From Ardenticatenales bacterium (GTDB lineage Bacteria > Chloroflexota > Anaerolineae > Promineifilales > Promineifilaceae), in assembly GCA_020634515.1 (NCBI GenBank), contig JACKBL010000010.1:62001-126000 (forward strand): 64,000 nt of DNA, read 5' to 3'. Shown piece by piece: positions 54,801 to 63,570 of the stretch. The notes below the pieces were generated by a model. It did no database searches, was not told the origin of the DNA, and saw nothing but the letters and a program-made list of their open reading frames with translations. Position 1 is the stretch's first letter. Each line of letters starts with the position of its first letter. Made by a program: the position numbers and the translations under genes.

Positions 54801-56431
54801 CAAGCACCTCCGAGCCACTGAATGAGATGATAGGCGGCGGATTGGACGGCGTGCAGGGCATTTGACGCCTGCTGCGCCTCCTGCAAGCGGGAGACGACGG
54901 GTTCCATGCCAGACTGGATAATGGGAGCAATGACGGACGGGAACACGCCGATAGCGATCAGGCAAACGACAAACATCACCAGGGTGAACTTGTCAATGGC
55001 CAGCAGATTGCGCATGTCGTGCCATTTATGCGCATCGTACTCGCCAAAGAAGACGCTGCCGATGGCCCGGATAATGTAGGCCGCGGTGATGACGATGCCG
55101 GTCGAAGAGACAATGGCAATGATCGGGTAGTAGGTGGACGGATTGAGACCAAAGATGGAGCCGGGAAGATCGAGGCTGCCGCCGCGCCAGACGCCGAGGA
55201 AGATGGGGAATTCGGCGACGAAGCCGGAGAGGCCAGGCATACCCATGGATACAAGACCACCGACAACGAAGGCCACCATGGCCCAGGGCAGGGCTTTCAT
55301 CATGCCCCGCAGGGTATCCATATCGCGGGTGTGGGCGCGGTCGTAGATCATGCCGACGACGGAGAAGAAGAGGGCCGTCATGATGCCGTGGCTGACCATT
55401 TGAATGCCGGCACCCACGTATCCCTCCGTGTTCATGGTGGCAAACCCCATCACCACCAACCCCATGTGACTGACGCTAGAGTAGCCAATCAGATACTTCA
55501 TGTCTCGTTGTCGCATGGCAATGAGTGATCCATAGACGACGTTGATGAGCGTGAGCAAGATGATCAAGGGCAGCCAGTAAACGGCCCCATCCGGCATCAT
55601 CTGAATAGCGACGCGCATGGCGGCGTACGCACCCAGTTTCATGAGGACGCCCGCGTGAATCATGGAAACGGCGGTGGGCGCGGCTACGTGACCATCCGGG
55701 GACCAGTTGTGGAACGGCCACATGCCGGCAAGAACACCAAATCCGACGAACACCGGCAGGAACCAGCGTATCTGATCAGAAACCAGGAAATTCGCCTCAG
55801 ACCACATGCGCAGGTCAAACGTCAGCGGCAAACCGGCGTCCGGCAACTTGAAATACATGATCAGGTAGCCGATCAAGGCAAAGAAACTGCCGATGAGGAG
55901 ATAGAGCGTCAGCTTCATGGCCGCGTACTCGCGCGTCTGCTTCCAGCCCCAGATGAGGATAAGGATGTACATGGGGAGTACGGCCAGTTCGTAGAAGAAG
56001 AAGAGAAGGAAGGCATCGACGGCCACAAAAACGCCCTGTACACCGGCCACCAGGAGCATGAAAAAGGCAAAGAATTCACGCGGGCGGTCCGGGATGCTCC
56101 AGGAGATGAGGACACCGCCGAGGCCAACGATGGACGTGAGCAGGACCAGGGTCGCGCTCAACCCATCCACGCCGACGATATAGTTCAGGCCAATGGTGGG
56201 AACCCAGGCATATTCTTCCACGAAGGCAAGGGTGTCTTTCCAGGGCGTGCCCGCTGCCGGCAAATTCGTCAAATACGAAATGTACACATACGCCGACAAT
56301 ACCAGGCCCAGGATCATGGCCGCCAGACCTAACATGCGCGCATTCTCGCCGCGCTCCTTCGGCAGCATCAAAATGATGACCGCGAAGGCGATAGGCGATA
56401 ACGTGATGAGGGAGAGAAACGGGAATTCCAT
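54800..56431 (-). CDS. nuoM: NADH-quinone oxidoreductase subunit M, second copy
   Basis: A 543-residue NuoM-type antiporter subunit. The conserved Glu is in LFFFYELAVLPMYILILIWG, and PFHNWSPDGHVAAPTAVSMI, LIGYSSVSHMGLVVMGFATM and GLSGFVAEFPIFLGV match the family. The N-terminus MEFPFLSLITLSPIAFAVII is the usual first helix, so the ATG at 56431 is chosen over a slightly longer start. It lies immediately after the other NuoM gene (56543-58084), separated by an R3 repeat. The two copies share motifs but differ considerably outside the pumping core, so they are paralogues rather than a recent duplication. Confidence 0.93.
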   Translation of the reverse strand: MEFPFLSLITLSPIAFAVIILMLPKERGENARMLGLAAMILGLVLSAYVYISYLTNLPAAGTPWKDTLAFVEEYAWVPTIGLNYIVGVDGLSATLVLLTSIVGLGGVLISWSIPDRPREFFAFFMLLVAGVQGVFVAVDAFLLFFFYELAVLPMYILILIWGWKQTREYAAMKLTLYLLIGSFFALIGYLIMYFKLPDAGLPLTFDLRMWSEANFLVSDQIRWFLPVFVGFGVLAGMWPFHNWSPDGHVAAPTAVSMIHAGVLMKLGAYAAMRVAIQMMPDGAVYWLPLIILLTLINVVYGSLIAMRQRDMKYLIGYSSVSHMGLVVMGFATMNTEGYVGAGIQMVSHGIMTALFFSVVGMIYDRAHTRDMDTLRGMMKALPWAMVAFVVGGLVSMGMPGLSGFVAEFPIFLGVWRGGSLDLPGSIFGLNPSTYYPIIAIVSSTGIVITAAYIIRAIGSVFFGEYDAHKWHDMRNLLAIDKFTLVMFVVCLIAIGVFPSVIAPIIQSGMEPVVSRLQEAQQASNALHAVQSAAYHLIQWLGGA

Positions 56432-56450
56432 ATTTGCTATTCCAGACTGA

Positions 56451-56545
56451 GTAACCGCCCAAAACAACTTCCCAGTTTCTGGGATCGGTTACTGACAAGC
56501 TGTCCGACCAATTCCGCTAAATTTTCCGCGGACAGCCACTTACTA
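56451..56545 (-). repeat. R3 double-hairpin repeat between the two nuoM genes
   Basis: It runs from GTAACCGCCCAAAAC through CTGGGATCGGTTACTGACAA and CCGCGGACAGCCACTTACTA. Arms differ slightly from the other R3 copies but the order and spacing are the same. It fills the gap between two coding regions of an operon and its end includes the stop of the upstream gene. Confidence 0.7.
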
Positions 56546-58084
56546 GCTAAACAGCTTCGTTACCGTATCGTTGATGATCGCCAGCAACCATTGCGGCCAC
56601 AAACCCAGGCTCAACATGAGCGCCATCAAGGGCCAGATCACCAGATGCTCACGCAGCGTCATCTCCGTCAGCCCCTTCCATGTCTGATTCAGCGGTCCGT
56701 GCAACGTTTGCCCGATTCCTTTCAGGATGTAGGCCCCCGTCATGAGCAGACCGAACATGGAAAGCGCCAACTGTACCTGAAAGGGACCCCAGGCCGCGCG
56801 CGTGATCATGAATTCACCGACAAAGCCATTCAACCCAGGCAGGCCCAATGAAGCCATGCTGGTAAAGATGAGAATGGCGCCGAAGAAGGGGAACACGGCC
56901 CACAGACCGCCATAATCGCGCAGATTTCGGGTGTGCGTGCGCTCATAAATGACGCCGACCAGGAAGAACATACCCGCCGCCGATAGGCCGTGGTTAAACA
57001 TTTGCAGCACGGCTCCATTGGTCGCCATGATGGCGTCCCCAATCATGTCGGCATTCGTGGCCGCCTGCCCATAGACCCAGGCGTACACGGCAATGCCCAA
57101 GACCACGAAGCCCATGTGGTTGATGGAGGAATAGGCCACCAGGCGCTTAAAGTCCCACTGCCCAAAGGCCGCCAACGCGCCCAGGACGATGCTGGCCATG
57201 CCCAACCAGGCCAGAATGGAGGCGGTGGCTGCGGCCTGCGCCGGAAACAGGGGAATGACCAGGCGCAGGAAGCCATAAGCGCCCAGCTTCAACAGGACGC
57301 CCGCCAGGATCATGGACCCGGCGGTGGGGGCCTGGGTGTGCGCGTCCGGCAGCCAGGTGTGGAAAGGCCAGATGGGAACTTTGATGGCGAAGGCGATGAC
57401 AAAGAGCCAGTAGGCAATGCCTTTTACCAGGGCCACGGAGAGGCCCGTGTTCGCCAGCAGGCCGCTTTGTAGCGCCACCCACTTATCCATCAGTTCAATG
57501 ATGTCAAATGTGCCCGTGGAAAGGCCCATGATCTGAATGGAGAGCAGCAAGCCGAGGCTGCCGGCCATGGTGTAAATCATGAACTTGAAGGAGGCGTATT
57601 CCCGGTCTGCCCCGCCCCAGATACGGATAAGGAAGTACATGGGGACCAGGCCGATTTCCCAGAAGATGAAGAAGATGATCAGGTCAAGGGAGGCGAAGAG
57701 GCCCAACATGGCCGTTTCCATGACGAGGAAGAGGACCATGTACATCTTGACTTTTTCTTCGATATTGAAGGAAGCCAGGAGAGCCAGTGGGGTGAGGATG
57801 GTGGTGAGCAAGATCATCGGCAGGCTGATGCCATCAAGCCCGAGGTGGAAGCTGGAGCCGATAGCGGGGAACCAGGGAGCCTGGACGGTGAATTGAATGC
57901 CGGCATTCACCCGATCAAACGAGAACCAGGTAAACAGAGCCAGCGCCAACGGCACCAGACTGAAAGCCAGCGCCAGACGGCGGATCAGCACCTTTTCGTC
58001 ATCTGGCAGCAGGAAGAGAACCAGCGCGGCGGCCAGGGGCGAGAAGATCAGCAGCGAGAGGAGGTTACTTTGAAGAAAATCCAT
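56543..58084 (-). CDS. nuoM: NADH-quinone oxidoreductase subunit M, first copy
   Basis: A 513-residue NuoM-type subunit. FFIFWEIGLVPMYFLIRIWG holds the conserved Glu. PIWPFHTWLPDAHTQAPTAG, KRLVAYSSINHMGFVVLGIA and SLGLPGLNGFVGEFMI match the family. The lysines and histidines of the antiporter core are in place. A second NuoM follows directly, so the membrane arm may carry one extra pumping subunit. MDFLQSNLLSLLIFSPLAAA begins a hydrophobic helix, and the ATG is preceded by AGGATACAAT with weak purine content. The nuoL gene lies 35 bases upstream. Confidence 0.95.
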   Translation of the reverse strand: MDFLQSNLLSLLIFSPLAAALVLFLLPDDEKVLIRRLALAFSLVPLALALFTWFSFDRVNAGIQFTVQAPWFPAIGSSFHLGLDGISLPMILLTTILTPLALLASFNIEEKVKMYMVLFLVMETAMLGLFASLDLIIFFIFWEIGLVPMYFLIRIWGGADREYASFKFMIYTMAGSLGLLLSIQIMGLSTGTFDIIELMDKWVALQSGLLANTGLSVALVKGIAYWLFVIAFAIKVPIWPFHTWLPDAHTQAPTAGSMILAGVLLKLGAYGFLRLVIPLFPAQAAATASILAWLGMASIVLGALAAFGQWDFKRLVAYSSINHMGFVVLGIAVYAWVYGQAATNADMIGDAIMATNGAVLQMFNHGLSAAGMFFLVGVIYERTHTRNLRDYGGLWAVFPFFGAILIFTSMASLGLPGLNGFVGEFMITRAAWGPFQVQLALSMFGLLMTGAYILKGIGQTLHGPLNQTWKGLTEMTLREHLVIWPLMALMLSLGLWPQWLLAIINDTVTKLFS

Positions 58085-58119
58085 TGTATCCTGCGCAAAT
58101 GTGACAGGTCAGGGGAAAC

Positions 58120-60354
58120 CTAACCGATATTGAGGAAGAAGATGAGGGCGGTTAATGTGCCGGCAATCAACATCGACACCAACACATACTCCTGAATCTT
58201 TCCTGTTTGCAGCGAGCGGAAACTGTCGGCGCTGGCCAGCACCAGGTCTTTCGCCTTGTCCACGCCACCGCTGATAACCGTCTCCTCAAACCGCTTCATG
58301 TACGCGCCCAGCGCATACGTCGTGCGGGCAATCAAATGTAATGTCCCATCAATCAAGCCCTTATCCACCCATTCATACACGACAGTCTCGGAAACGTAAA
58401 CCGTGGGGCGAATCAGGAACTTCATATACAGCTCGTCCCAGTACCATTTATTCATGAGGAACGTATGTACCGGGCCTAATGGCGCGATCAACGGATCGGG
58501 TTGCTTGCTCCGCAGTGGCTTGCGCCCATAAACCCACCAGCCCAGGAACAGGCCACCCAGAGCCACGACCAGCGAGGCCAACAGGGGGAAAAGTTGGAAG
58601 GGCAGCGTCTCCAGGCCATGTGCGACCACGTGCGCTTCCTCCAGTACATGCAGGGTTTCTTCGACCGTCGCGCCCACAAAGTGATGGAAGAAATTGTTGT
58701 TCACCAGCGGTCCCAATACCGGGAAGGTCTCGGGAATGCCCGCCCAGCCGACGGTTGCGGCGAAAAAGGCCAGCCCAATGAGAGGAATGGTCATGAAGCG
58801 GTTGCTCTCGTGGGCATGCTCCGCCAGCGGGGTGCGCGGCTTGCCCAGGAAGGTGAGCGAAATCTGGCGCATGGTGTAGAAAGCGGTGAGGATGGCGGCC
58901 ACGACGAGCATCCAGAAGATCACGGTCGCCAGCCCGTTACCATGCGCGCCTTGATACCAGGCGTCCGCCAGGATTTCGTCTTTGGACCAGAAGCCGGCGG
59001 TCAAAATGGGGAAGCCGGAAAGGGCAAACCCGCCAATGACAAACGTGATGAACGTGATGGGCATCTTCTTCGCCAAGCCACCCATGTTCATCATATCTTG
59101 CGGGTCGGTGTGATGGTCGTGGACGTGTTCCGCGCCGTGTTCCATGCCATGGATGACGGAGCCGGAACCGAGGAAGAGCAGCGCCTTGAAAAAGGCGTGC
59201 GTGATCAGGTGAAAAGCGGCGGCCACGTAGGCGCCAATGCCAATGGCGGCCACCATGTAACCTAGCTGCGAGATGGTGGAGTAGGCGAGCACGCCCTTGA
59301 CGTCATCCTGGGCGACGGCAATGGTGGCGGCCATGAGGGCGGTAAATGCGCCGATGAAGCCAATGACCAGGGAGACTGCGCTCATGGCTTCCGCGCCGAC
59401 GGCGATGAGGGGGAAGATACGCACAATCAGGTAGACGCCGGCGGAAACCATGGCCGCGGCGTGAATGGTGGCGCTGACGGGCGTGGGACCTTCCATGGCG
59501 TTGGGCAGCCAGACGTGGAGGGGCCATTGCGCGGATTTGCCGATTGTGCCGGCAAAAAGCAGCAGCGCCACCAATCCCAACCAGGGACCACCGCCTCGTT
59601 CCAGCACCACCATGCGCAGCGACTCCGCGGACAGCGCCTCGCTAAAACTAAGCGTGTGGAAGACGCGATAAAAAGCCACAATACCCAACAGCATAATCAC
59701 ATCGCCCACGCGCGTGGTCATGAACGCCTTGATCGCCGCCAGACGCGGGGGTAATTTCTGCGGATTCTTGGGATCGGGATCGTAGGTACGGGCGTGCCAG
59801 AAACCAATCAACAGATAAGAGCACAACCCCATGATTTCCCAGGCCATGAACAGCAGCAGCAAATTATCCGCCACCACCAACAGGAGCATCGCACCCGCGA
59901 ACAGGGACATGAAAGCAAAAAAGCGGGAGAAGAGCGGCTCTTCCTTGCCGTGGTTGGGGACGCCCAGAATGGTTCCGCGAGGCTTGCCATAATTATGGTA
60001 GCCAACGCTGTAGACGAAGATGGCCGCGCAGGCAAAAGGAACCATGAACAGCATCACGGCGGTGAGCGGGTCCACGGCAACGCCCATTTGCAGCCAGTTA
60101 GCCGCTTTGCCAAATGGCAGCCAGGCAATGGTGCTATGGATGACGGTGGGATGCGCCGCCAGGTGATGAGCGTCCAGGGCGAACATGCGAAAGGCGATGG
60201 TCCAACCCAGCACCAGGGAAAAGCCAACGCCGGCCCAAGCCAATAGCCAGCTCAAAGTCCGATTGCGGTTGGTGAACAACACAATCAGGAAAAAGACGAG
60301 CAGGGGGCCTACAGGGACCAGCCAGGTCAGTGTGGCGAGTGTAGCTTCACTCAT
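58120..60354 (-). CDS. nuoL: NADH-quinone oxidoreductase subunit L
   Basis: A 744-residue protein, longer than the 613 residues of the E. coli subunit. Family segments are FMAWEIMGLCSYLLIGFWHA, KSAQWPLHVWLPNAMEGPTP, VLAYSTISQLGYMVAAIGIG and HAFFKALLFLGSGSVIHGME. The longer C-terminal region after FAATVGWAGIPETFP contains the lateral-helix section and a final membrane helix (YVLVSMLIAGTLTALIFFLN). NuoL is the terminal proton-pumping subunit, and the lateral helix lies along the membrane arm. The extra length fits a longer membrane arm with two NuoM units, but needs alignment. The stop is 35 bases before the nuoM start. Confidence 0.96.
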   Translation of the reverse strand: MSEATLATLTWLVPVGPLLVFFLIVLFTNRNRTLSWLLAWAGVGFSLVLGWTIAFRMFALDAHHLAAHPTVIHSTIAWLPFGKAANWLQMGVAVDPLTAVMLFMVPFACAAIFVYSVGYHNYGKPRGTILGVPNHGKEEPLFSRFFAFMSLFAGAMLLLVVADNLLLLFMAWEIMGLCSYLLIGFWHARTYDPDPKNPQKLPPRLAAIKAFMTTRVGDVIMLLGIVAFYRVFHTLSFSEALSAESLRMVVLERGGGPWLGLVALLLFAGTIGKSAQWPLHVWLPNAMEGPTPVSATIHAAAMVSAGVYLIVRIFPLIAVGAEAMSAVSLVIGFIGAFTALMAATIAVAQDDVKGVLAYSTISQLGYMVAAIGIGAYVAAAFHLITHAFFKALLFLGSGSVIHGMEHGAEHVHDHHTDPQDMMNMGGLAKKMPITFITFVIGGFALSGFPILTAGFWSKDEILADAWYQGAHGNGLATVIFWMLVVAAILTAFYTMRQISLTFLGKPRTPLAEHAHESNRFMTIPLIGLAFFAATVGWAGIPETFPVLGPLVNNNFFHHFVGATVEETLHVLEEAHVVAHGLETLPFQLFPLLASLVVALGGLFLGWWVYGRKPLRSKQPDPLIAPLGPVHTFLMNKWYWDELYMKFLIRPTVYVSETVVYEWVDKGLIDGTLHLIARTTYALGAYMKRFEETVISGGVDKAKDLVLASADSFRSLQTGKIQEYVLVSMLIAGTLTALIFFLNIG

Positions 60355-60398
60355 AGAGGAACCTCTTCAATGTTGCCAAGATACATGTACCAACAAAC

Positions 60399-60474
60399 CT
60401 TCCCGGAAGCTCAATGTCAGGCTAAAAGTGTCTCAAAATGCAACGCATTTCGCATTAAAACAGCTTCCGGGAAG
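60399..60474. repeat. R4 hairpin repeat, single copy between nuoL and nuoK
   Basis: Arms CTTCCCGGAAGC (60399-60410) and GCTTCCGGGAAG (60463-60474) are perfect twelve-base complements, identical to those of the tandem cluster at 31866-32072. The 52-base loop has a different sequence. It lies inside the nuo operon. Confidence 0.85.
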
Positions 60475-60502
60475 ATGAGGGTGCGAAGTTACAAAAGCGG
60501 TA

Positions 60503-60817
60503 TCAATTCTTCAACAGATCCAGTTCTTCCGCCACAACCGAATCGCGGTTGCGATAGACGGAGATGATCAGAGCCAGGCCGACGGCGGCTTCCGCGGCGG
60601 CCACGGTAAGGACGAACACGGACCAGACGGGGCCAATGGGTGATTCGGGGTAACGATAACGCCAGAAAGCCAGCAGGTTGATGTTCACGGCGTTGAGCAT
60701 CAGTTCCACGCCCATCAAAATGGCAACCGCGTTGCGGCGCGCCAGTACGCCGTACAGCCCCAGGCAAAAGAGGGCGGCGGCAACCAGCAAGTACCAGGAA
60801 AGGGGAATAGCCGTCAT
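60503..60817 (-). CDS. nuoK: NADH-quinone oxidoreductase subunit K
   Basis: A 104-residue, three-helix protein of the normal size. It starts MTAIPLSWYLLVAAALFCLG. The conserved glutamates are in LMGVELMLNAVNINLLAFWR and FVLTVAAAEAAVGLALIISV. It forms the region between NuoJ and NuoN in the membrane arm. The ATG overlaps the end of nuoJ by four bases. An upstream in-frame start would run through nuoJ and is rejected. An R4 repeat of 76 bases separates it from nuoL. Confidence 0.96.
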   Translation of the reverse strand: MTAIPLSWYLLVAAALFCLGLYGVLARRNAVAILMGVELMLNAVNINLLAFWRYRYPESPIGPVWSVFVLTVAAAEAAVGLALIISVYRNRDSVVAEELDLLKN

Positions 60818-61329
60818 GATTTCTTCTCCGGTATGGCGATCACGATTGCGCCAATGAGGGCCGCCAGCAGCAGGACGGACGCCAGTTCGAAGGGAAGCAC
60901 ATAGAGGTCGCGGGAGACGAATGCTTTGCCCATTTCGATGACGGTGTTGTCCAGGGCGGCGTCGGAAATCTGCGCGATGGTCTGGTCCGTGAGGGGCCAT
61001 ATTTGCAGGATGACGTAGCTGAACAGAGCGAAGATGAAGACGGCTGTGGCCGCGCCCCACTGCCACTGGGCGTTGTAGGGGGTTTCGCGTGTCTGCATCA
61101 TGCGGCGGGTCATCATGATGGCGAACAAGACAAGGATGGAGATGGCGCCGATGTAGACGAGGAGCTGCGCGGCGGCCATGAAACCGATGGCCAGGATGAC
61201 GTAAATGCCGGCAACACCCAAAAACGAAGCCATCATCGCCAACGCGGCGTGAAAAAGGTTGCGGTTTGTGACCACGATGAAGCCGGAAACGAGGGTCACA
61301 ATACTTATGAGGACGAAAATGACAGCCAT
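60814..61329 (-). CDS. nuoJ: NADH-quinone oxidoreductase subunit J
   Basis: A 171-residue protein of the normal family length. LFHAALAMMASFLGVAGIYV and GFMAAAQLLVYIGAISILVL are the conserved third-helix region, which contains the pi-bulge tyrosine (Y in VYIGAI). It ends with a short positively charged tail. It helps transmit conformational change from the quinone site along the membrane arm. The ATG at 61329 is chosen because it starts with the first helix; the four-base overlap with nuoK supports cotranslation. The nuoI gene, usually between nuoH and nuoJ, is absent. Confidence 0.95.
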   Translation of the reverse strand: MAVIFVLISIVTLVSGFIVVTNRNLFHAALAMMASFLGVAGIYVILAIGFMAAAQLLVYIGAISILVLFAIMMTRRMMQTRETPYNAQWQWGAATAVFIFALFSYVILQIWPLTDQTIAQISDAALDNTVIEMGKAFVSRDLYVLPFELASVLLLAALIGAIVIAIPEKKS

Positions 61330-61424
61330 GTGATTTTGTCTCTCTCCATAAAAAATTAAGACGTGTCTGGAGGCCAGGGAGCGAAATACTCCCTTCAAGT
61401 TGACGACGCTACGCCTCGTCAACC

Positions 61425-62681
61425 CTAGTGAGCGGGAACGGCGTGCGGATCGGCGTGCGGTTCCACCTCGGGTTCGGCGGGCGCGCCCATGCGCCCGGCT
61501 TCCTGCGCCGCGCGCTGTCGCCGCGCATTGCTGCTCAAGATTTGCAGCGTGCCCGCGACCAGCACCAGGTTCATCAGCAGGTGAATGCCGGCACGTCCCC
61601 AGTCGCCCATCGTTTCCGGGATGAATTTATCCAGCAAGGCCGTCGCCAGCAGCAGGATCAGCACGAAGGGAACCAGGAATTTCCAATTAAACTTCAACAG
61701 TTGGTCAATACGCACGCGCGGCAGCGTGCCCCGAATCCAGATGTAGACGAAGTACACCAGGAACGTTTTGGCGAAGAAAACCACCAGACCGATGAGCCGC
61801 CCCCAATCCGCCTGCCGTTCCAATCCGAACAGCCGCCAGCCGCCGAGATAGATGGTGGCAAACAGCGCGGACATGAAAAGCGTACTCACGAATTCCGCCA
61901 GGAAGAACATACCAAACTTCATGCCGCCATATTCCACGTGGAAACCGGCCACAATCTCCGACTCTGCTTCCAACAAGTCGAACGGCGTGCGCCCTGTCTC
62001 CGCCAAAGAGGAGATGAAGAAGATGATAGCGGAGAGCGGCGCGACGATGAGGAAAGGCACGGTCTGGGAAGCAATGATGTCCTGGGTGGACATAGAACGC
62101 GCCAGCAAAATGGGCACGATCAGGGAAAGCACCATGGGCACTTCATAGCTAACCAACTGCGCGACGGAGCGGAAAGCGCCCAAAAGCGCATACTTATTGT
62201 TGGATCCCCATCCCGCCAGCAGCAGGGAGACGACGGAGGCGGAACTAATCGCCAGGACATAAAAAATCCCGATGTTCAGGTCTACGCCTATCACACCGGG
62301 AGCGAAGGGGACCACCGCCCACAAGAGGAGTGCCGTGATCACGACAAGGAGCGGAGCCAGGTTGTAGGCAACCGCGTCCGCGCCGGAAGGTCTGACATCT
62401 TCCTTTGTCAGCAGTTTCATCACGTCGGCAACGGTTTGCAGCAAACCAAACTTCCCGCCGACGCGGTTGGGGCCGATGCGGTCCTGCATACGGGCGATAA
62501 TCTTACGTTCCAACCAGATGAGGAAGATGACAATGAGGAGGCAGAAGGTGGAAACGATCAGCACGCCGATCAGGTCCAGAACGGGTTCAACCCACGGTTT
62601 ATCGCCCCACACGGCGCGCAGGTAGTCAAAGGTTTTTAGTTGTAGCAAGCTGACAAGAAAGTCAAGGATGTTAAAAGGCAT
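61425..62681 (-). CDS. nuoH: NADH-quinone oxidoreductase subunit H
   Basis: A 418-residue membrane protein that forms the quinone chamber. LERKIIARMQDRIGPNRVGG and FGLLQTVADVMKLLTKEDV are the strongest family signature. LAGWGSNNKYALLGAFRSVA and TGRTPFDLLEAESEIVAGFH follow, with the conserved glutamates of loop 5. A hydrophilic tail (GAPAEPEVEPHADPHAVPAH) is longer than usual. The TGCCGGCA palindrome overlaps the initiator ATG. The next gene in the direction of transcription is nuoJ, 95 bases away. Confidence 0.97.
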   Translation of the reverse strand: MPFNILDFLVSLLQLKTFDYLRAVWGDKPWVEPVLDLIGVLIVSTFCLLIVIFLIWLERKIIARMQDRIGPNRVGGKFGLLQTVADVMKLLTKEDVRPSGADAVAYNLAPLLVVITALLLWAVVPFAPGVIGVDLNIGIFYVLAISSASVVSLLLAGWGSNNKYALLGAFRSVAQLVSYEVPMVLSLIVPILLARSMSTQDIIASQTVPFLIVAPLSAIIFFISSLAETGRTPFDLLEAESEIVAGFHVEYGGMKFGMFFLAEFVSTLFMSALFATIYLGGWRLFGLERQADWGRLIGLVVFFAKTFLVYFVYIWIRGTLPRVRIDQLLKFNWKFLVPFVLILLLATALLDKFIPETMGDWGRAGIHLLMNLVLVAGTLQILSSNARRQRAAQEAGRMGAPAEPEVEPHADPHAVPAH

Positions 62682-62799
62682 GCCGGCATTCTCCGTTGTC
62701 GTTTTGCCAGATTATTGGGCATGTAGCAGGAAAAGAACAGGTAGAGACGAATTACAGCACGAGAAACGCGAGACCATCAGCGCAGGCGCGACACCTGCC

Positions 62800-63156
62800 C
62801 TAAAACCACTCCAACGCCCCTTTCGCCCAAGCATACGCCAGACCGTCGCCGAGCAAGAAGATGAAGAGCGCGGCAGACAAGACCGCAAACAGCCCCAACT
62901 GCCCATAGGCCGCCGCAACCGGGAACAAAAACACTGCCTCGACATCAAAAACCACGAAGATCAGGGCAAACAGATAGTACTGAACCTTGAACTGTACCCA
63001 GGTATCCCCTACGGTTTCGATCCCACATTCATACGTCTGCTGTTTGATGGGATTGGGTTTTTTCGGTCCGAGAAGATGTTGCAGCACAACTGGTAGTGCC
63101 GGGAAAATGGGTGACAGGGCGACGAAAATACCGATGAATTGCCAATCACTTAGCAC
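62800..63156 (-). CDS. nuoA: NADH-quinone oxidoreductase subunit A
   Basis: A 118-residue, three-helix protein with the family core PIKQQTYECGIETVGDTWVQ and YYLFALIFVVFDVEAVFLFP. It starts with GTG at 63156, giving VLSDWQFIGIFVALSP, because GGAGGG stands eight bases upstream; a longer start would add residues with no match. It forms the quinone-site end of the membrane arm with NuoH and NuoJ. It is the first gene of the nuo operon and lies 50 bases from a good promoter. The next gene in most genomes, nuoB, is absent and nuoH follows instead. Confidence 0.96.
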   Translation of the reverse strand: MLSDWQFIGIFVALSPIFPALPVVLQHLLGPKKPNPIKQQTYECGIETVGDTWVQFKVQYYLFALIFVVFDVEAVFLFPVAAAYGQLGLFAVLSAALFIFLLGDGLAYAWAKGALEWF

Positions 63157-63210
63157 GCTAAAAACCCTCCATTGGGGGATTGTGAAATTGTTCTCAGATG
63201 GTCGCGGGTA

Positions 63211-63239
63211 GTTATAACACACGACCAGACCTACGGCAA
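63211..63239 (-). promoter_or_regulatory. Promoter of the nuo operon
   Basis: On the minus strand TTGCCG (63234-63239), a 17-base spacer and TATAAC (63211-63216). The start would be near 63204, giving a leader of about 48 bases before the nuoA GTG. Confidence 0.6.
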
Positions 63240-63281
63240 CGAGCGAGGGACATTTTAACAGAATCAGAGAACCTGACAACC

Positions 63282-63322
63282 AAAAAAAACAGCCCGGCGC
63301 GGGGTGGCGGAAGCCGCCGGGC
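63282..63322 (-). terminator. Orphan rho-independent terminator on the nuo strand
   Basis: GCCCGGCG / CGCCGGGC type stem (63292-63322) followed on the minus strand by eight T. No minus-strand gene lies to its right within reach, so it would stop transcription coming from the panB side before it reaches the nuo promoter. Confidence 0.7.
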
Positions 63323-63397
63323 AGGGATGCCGAACGGAAGAGGCTGGCGTGCCGTCATGCCTCCGGCGCTCATGACCAGGTTCACGAATCTCACCCA

Positions 63398-63426
63398 TTA
63401 ACGCGGGCTACCGATCCTGCTATAAT
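63398..63426 (+). promoter_or_regulatory. panB promoter
   Basis: TTAACG, a 17-base spacer and TGC-TATAAT (extended -10). The start would be near 63433, leaving a leader of about 140 bases before the panB ATG. No riboswitch fold is evident in that leader. Confidence 0.55.
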
Positions 63427-63570
63427 GGGGATTGCCCATTACCTGGATCGTAGATTGACCGGGATAATGCCGGCATTTCACCATAACACAAGCGTGGAAT
63501 GGACCACAAACGTGGCGTCCTCTTTCATCCGCGCCCCGTTTTCCTGGCCCCTACCCCAAAGGAGGGTACC

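Noticed and set aside
54801..54965. A longer NuoN starting at 54965
   Set aside because: The added residues are an Arg/Pro-rich shadow of the nuoM end, while the ATG at 54800 begins the normal first helix and overlaps the nuoM stop.
61428..62639. A 403-codon open frame antisense to nuoH
   Set aside because: Gln/His/Arg-rich low-information product with no recognisable motif; it is a shadow of a conserved membrane protein gene.
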